This document shows positions 62,801 through 64,000 of a DNA stretch of 64,000 bases, one piece after another. Where the stretch lies: NCBI GenBank assembly GCA_965217685.1, contig CBDCIZ010000003.1, forward strand, positions 4,680,468-4,744,467. Reading direction: 5' to 3'. A program made the position numbers and the translations under genes. The DNA comes from Aurantimonas sp965217685 (GTDB lineage Bacteria > Pseudomonadota > Alphaproteobacteria > Rhizobiales > Rhizobiaceae). Below the pieces are notes generated by a model that saw nothing but the letters and a program-made list of their open reading frames with translations, was not told the origin of the DNA and did no database searches. Position 1 is the first letter of the stretch. Each line of letters begins with the position of its first letter.

Positions 62801-63092
62801 CGGTATCGAGTTGCGTGGAGCCTATTCCTGGCGATCACGTTACCTGTTGACGACGCGCGATGAGATCGTGCCGTTCGCACCGATCTACAGCGAGTCGATC
62901 GGCCAGCTTGACGCGTCGGTGTTCTACAACATCAACGATCACATCAAGATGGGCTTTCAAGGCGTGAACCTGCTCAACACCGTGCAGAAGACGTCGCAGG
63001 TGATCAACAACGATCTGGTGCGTGCGCCGCGATCGTTCTTCGTCAATGATCGCCGGTATACTTTCTCGATCCGGGCGAAGTTCGGAAAGTGA
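59808..63092 (+). CDS. Large TonB-dependent receptor (oligosaccharide uptake type)
   Basis: A 1094-residue receptor. The start at 59808 (or the ATG right after it) has GGGAGGA; a frame from 59577 runs through both operators and was rejected. A signal peptide (VSALALCATTGQAFAV) precedes a Gln/Thr-rich linker, then a TonB-box-like DIIVTGIRQSLKTAQSLKK, plug (SLPDRSITEALQRVPGVSI, DVFKSASADMIEGGIAGTIN) and a large barrel ending in TFSIRAKFGK with Phe near the end. This class imports oligosaccharides in Caulobacter and sphingomonads. Control by the xylose LacI protein suggests xylo-oligosaccharides. Confidence 0.93.
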   Translation: MMKVPYVKGEVTLARLPGGMMMCSVSALALCATTGQAFAVPVPQEQRASDAGDTAQETTPQSSTTDQQGNATSGTAETNSETAGAAGDIIVTGIRQSLKTAQSLKKNSEVSQDSISSEDIGSLPDRSITEALQRVPGVSINRFAAGNDPDHFSVQGSGVVVRGLTYTRSELNGRDTFTANNGRGLSFADVPAELVGGVDVFKSASADMIEGGIAGTINLRTRVPFDSNGLVIAGTLENSYSDLISKSAPTVSVLLSDRWSTGIGEFGLLGSFVRSQLYARADAVQISNYGNRILAADGTLYRPTDIDPATGAAYAGQTVYVPRGAVARSQEFDRLRYGYSAAAQWRSNDGAATATFQFLRSDSREAWTEHVVEIATDNVTANGDSRPLPGTTFSYDDRGVFTDGIFTGPSGSDGNGRAPLFGLQSNNIARSVDQRFITDDYGANFKWKVSDRLGINLDYQHVKSTVRNTDLSFLASSFQNAELHLNGEKVPTVDFLPVQAGAQGNSSYFLPPHQDFLDPYNSYYRAAMDHLEDSDGNEDAAKVDLDYSFGDDSWINSVRAGYRYADRKNTARFSTYNWGVLSEIWGNGGPVYLDQPVDGVQGRETGGVPGPQEGFFFDNFFRGNTNSPAAPGRPFYPTGSITNYDQFQADGRLINSEWQGPINGCGTSSGAGWVPLAQRCGVVAGTPYMPGEINPVTETTNSGYAEIRFGHSLGGALNFNGNAGLRYVNTKRVASGVQAFPFQDINAQCTPGSTQLVCGLGQAVLDSATAFQNGVNTPIAAKLRYDYYLPSVNLKLETGGGLQFRAAFNQSIAPPDFGVTRAFYNVALDVSNTVILANGAPTAIFSVGNPYLKPIKADNYDLSAEWYFSSVGSLTLALFKKDLHGVVTNGTQVLPFTNAGQTFNGIVTTPVNSDQTGRIKGLEVGYQQTYSFLPGFLSGLGMNANFTYVDSSGVANSTLNASNPNVSAGNISNVDTSRLPLQGLSKYTFNIVPFYERNGIELRGAYSWRSRYLLTTRDEIVPFAPIYSESIGQLDASVFYNINDHIKMGFQGVNLLNTVQKTSQVINNDLVRAPRSFFVNDRRYTFSIRAKFGK

Positions 63093-63099
63093 CCTCTTG

Positions 63100-63130
63100 C
63101 CCGGTGTCCGGCTTGCCGCCGGATACCGGG
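63100..63130. terminator. Hairpin between convergent receptor and cfa genes
   Basis: A 13-base stem (CCCGGTGTCCGGC against GCCGGATACCGGG, one mismatch that is G-U in RNA) with loop TTGCC. It ends ten bases before the cfa stop and begins seven bases after the receptor stop. No T tract on either side, but position suits a bidirectional terminator. Confidence 0.6.
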
Positions 63131-63140
63131 TCAGCGGATT

Positions 63141-64000
63141 TCAGTCACTGAGCTTTTGCTCGGCTTGCTCGATATAATCACGCGTGATCGGGAGCGCATT
63201 GCGGCTTCGTGAGAACTGAAGCTGGTAGTTGCACAGACCGCCAGTGCGAAATGCCTCCGCCGCGCCGGCCAGATAGAATTGCCACATCCGGTAAAAGCGC
63301 TCGTCATACAGCGCGATGATCTTCTCGCGCGCGGCGACAACGCGGTCGTACCAATGGTCGATCGTATAGGCGTAATGAAGGCGCAGAACCTCAATATCCG
63401 TCGGGAACAGCCGCATCCCCTCATAGCCGCGGACGATCTCCGACAAGGCGGGATTATAGCCGCCGGGGAAGATGTATTTGGACGTGAAGACATCGGTCAC
63501 GCCAGGTGCACCCATCCGCCCGATGGTGTGGAGAAGCATGACGCCGTCATCGGTAAGCAGGTCATGGCACCGCCGGAAGAAGGTTCGGTAATGACGCGGG
63601 CCGACATGTTCGAACATGCCGACGGAGACGATCCGGTCGAAGCGGCCTGTGACCTGGCGGTAGTCGATCAGCTCGAACCGGACATGATCGGCAACGCCCG
63701 CGTCCGAGGCTCGCGTTCTTGCGACCTTCAGTTGCTCCTCGGATAGGGTGATGCCAAGGACGTCCGCGCCCGTCTTTTGATGGAGGTAGAGCGCCATCCC
63801 GCCCCAGCCGCAACCGATGTCGAGCACCGTCATGCCTGGTTTCAGCGCCAGTTTGGCGGCGATGTGCGCCTTCTTGTCCGCCTGCGCCTGTTCAAGCGTA
63901 TTGTTCCGATCGGTGAAATAGGCACAGCTGTATTGCCGGTCGGCGTCGAGGAAGAGATCGTAGAGGCGGTCCGACAAATCATAATGATGCGCAACATTAC
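63141..64000 (-). CDS. cfa: Cyclopropane-fatty-acyl-phospholipid synthase, C-terminal part
   Basis: The window edge cuts the 5' part. The frame is open to the end and reads NVAHHYDLSDRLYDLFLDAD, then YSCAYFTD. The SAM-binding motif VLDIGCGWGGMALYL, the EHVG and TDVFTSKYIFPGGY segments, and the C-terminal RMWQFYLAGAAEAFRTGG are those of CFA synthase. It adds a methylene bridge to unsaturated lipid acyl chains at the membrane. A TTG at 63977 was not taken as a start because conserved sequence continues beyond it. Confidence 0.92.
   Translation of the reverse strand, partial: NVAHHYDLSDRLYDLFLDADRQYSCAYFTDRNNTLEQAQADKKAHIAAKLALKPGMTVLDIGCGWGGMALYLHQKTGADVLGITLSEEQLKVARTRASDAGVADHVRFELIDYRQVTGRFDRIVSVGMFEHVGPRHYRTFFRRCHDLLTDDGVMLLHTIGRMGAPGVTDVFTSKYIFPGGYNPALSEIVRGYEGMRLFPTDIEVLRLHYAYTIDHWYDRVVAAREKIIALYDERFYRMWQFYLAGAAEAFRTGGLCNYQLQFSRSRNALPITRDYIEQAEQKLSD

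Noticed and set aside
1..64000. tRNA genes, CRISPR arrays, insertion sequences or prophage parts
   Set aside because: None seen: no transposase or integrase motifs, no regularly spaced repeats and no recognisable tRNA arms in the gaps examined.

Overview
The window looks like a chromosome segment of an aerobic, high-GC alphaproteobacterium of the sphingomonad type (Sphingomonas or a close relative). This is inferred from three large TonB-dependent receptors tied to catabolic genes, a catBCA-benABCD operon, a Caulobacter-like oxidative xylose pathway, and a TonB receptor / flavin halogenase / cupin-like trio. No rRNA, tRNA, CRISPR array, transposase or integrase was recognised. Both ends cut genes: the 3' part of paaZ on the left and the 3' part of a cyclopropane-fatty-acid synthase on the right.

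Aromatic region (1-22.8 kb). After the paaZ tail come a LysR regulator and a divergent operon catB-catC-catA-benA-benB-benC-benD, which takes benzoate to catechol and on through the first ortho-cleavage steps. The gap between them carries a perfect ATAC-N7-GTAT site, the motif bound by BenM/CatM-type regulators. Next is a less familiar set: two class II aldolase-like proteins, an alpha/beta hydrolase, a TetR regulator, two paralogous FAD aromatic monooxygenases, a TonB receptor, an ApbA/PanE-like reductase, a self-sufficient CYP116B-type P450 and an intact homogentisate dioxygenase. The two genes that should follow hmgA, fumarylacetoacetase and maleylacetoacetate isomerase, are both pseudogenes.

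Middle (22.8-40.4 kb). An MFS carrier, an AT-rich gap with a doubtful cupin-like ORF, and a four-gene chaperone-usher (spore coat U type) pilus operon are followed by a second catabolic block. This holds two SDR dehydrogenases, a TonB receptor, a cupin dioxygenase-like protein, an aldehyde dehydrogenase, a LuxR-type regulator, a Baeyer-Villiger monooxygenase and a phenylacetate-CoA ligase. The first SDR carries a near copy of the whole catB control region upstream.

Envelope region (40.5-48 kb). A diacylglycerol-kinase-like protein, an unrecognised protein with a nucleotidyltransferase-like signature, a MobA-like nucleotidyltransferase, two tandem TagF-like (CDP-glycerol glycerophosphotransferase-type) proteins and a Wzx-type flippase suggest an undescribed phosphate-linked surface polymer or lipid. 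DUF2141 and exported Dps-like genes sit beside them.

Xylose region (48-63.1 kb). xylX, xylB, a sugar porter, a LacI regulator, a GH3 glycosidase and an alpha-ketoglutaric semialdehyde dehydrogenase give most of the Weimberg pathway; xylC and xylD are not in the window. Five LacI-type palindromes (consensus TGGTARCGYYANCA) lie before xylX, before GH3/LacI, before the cupin-like gene and twice in the halogenase/TonB receptor gap. They tie the halogenase trio to the same regulon.
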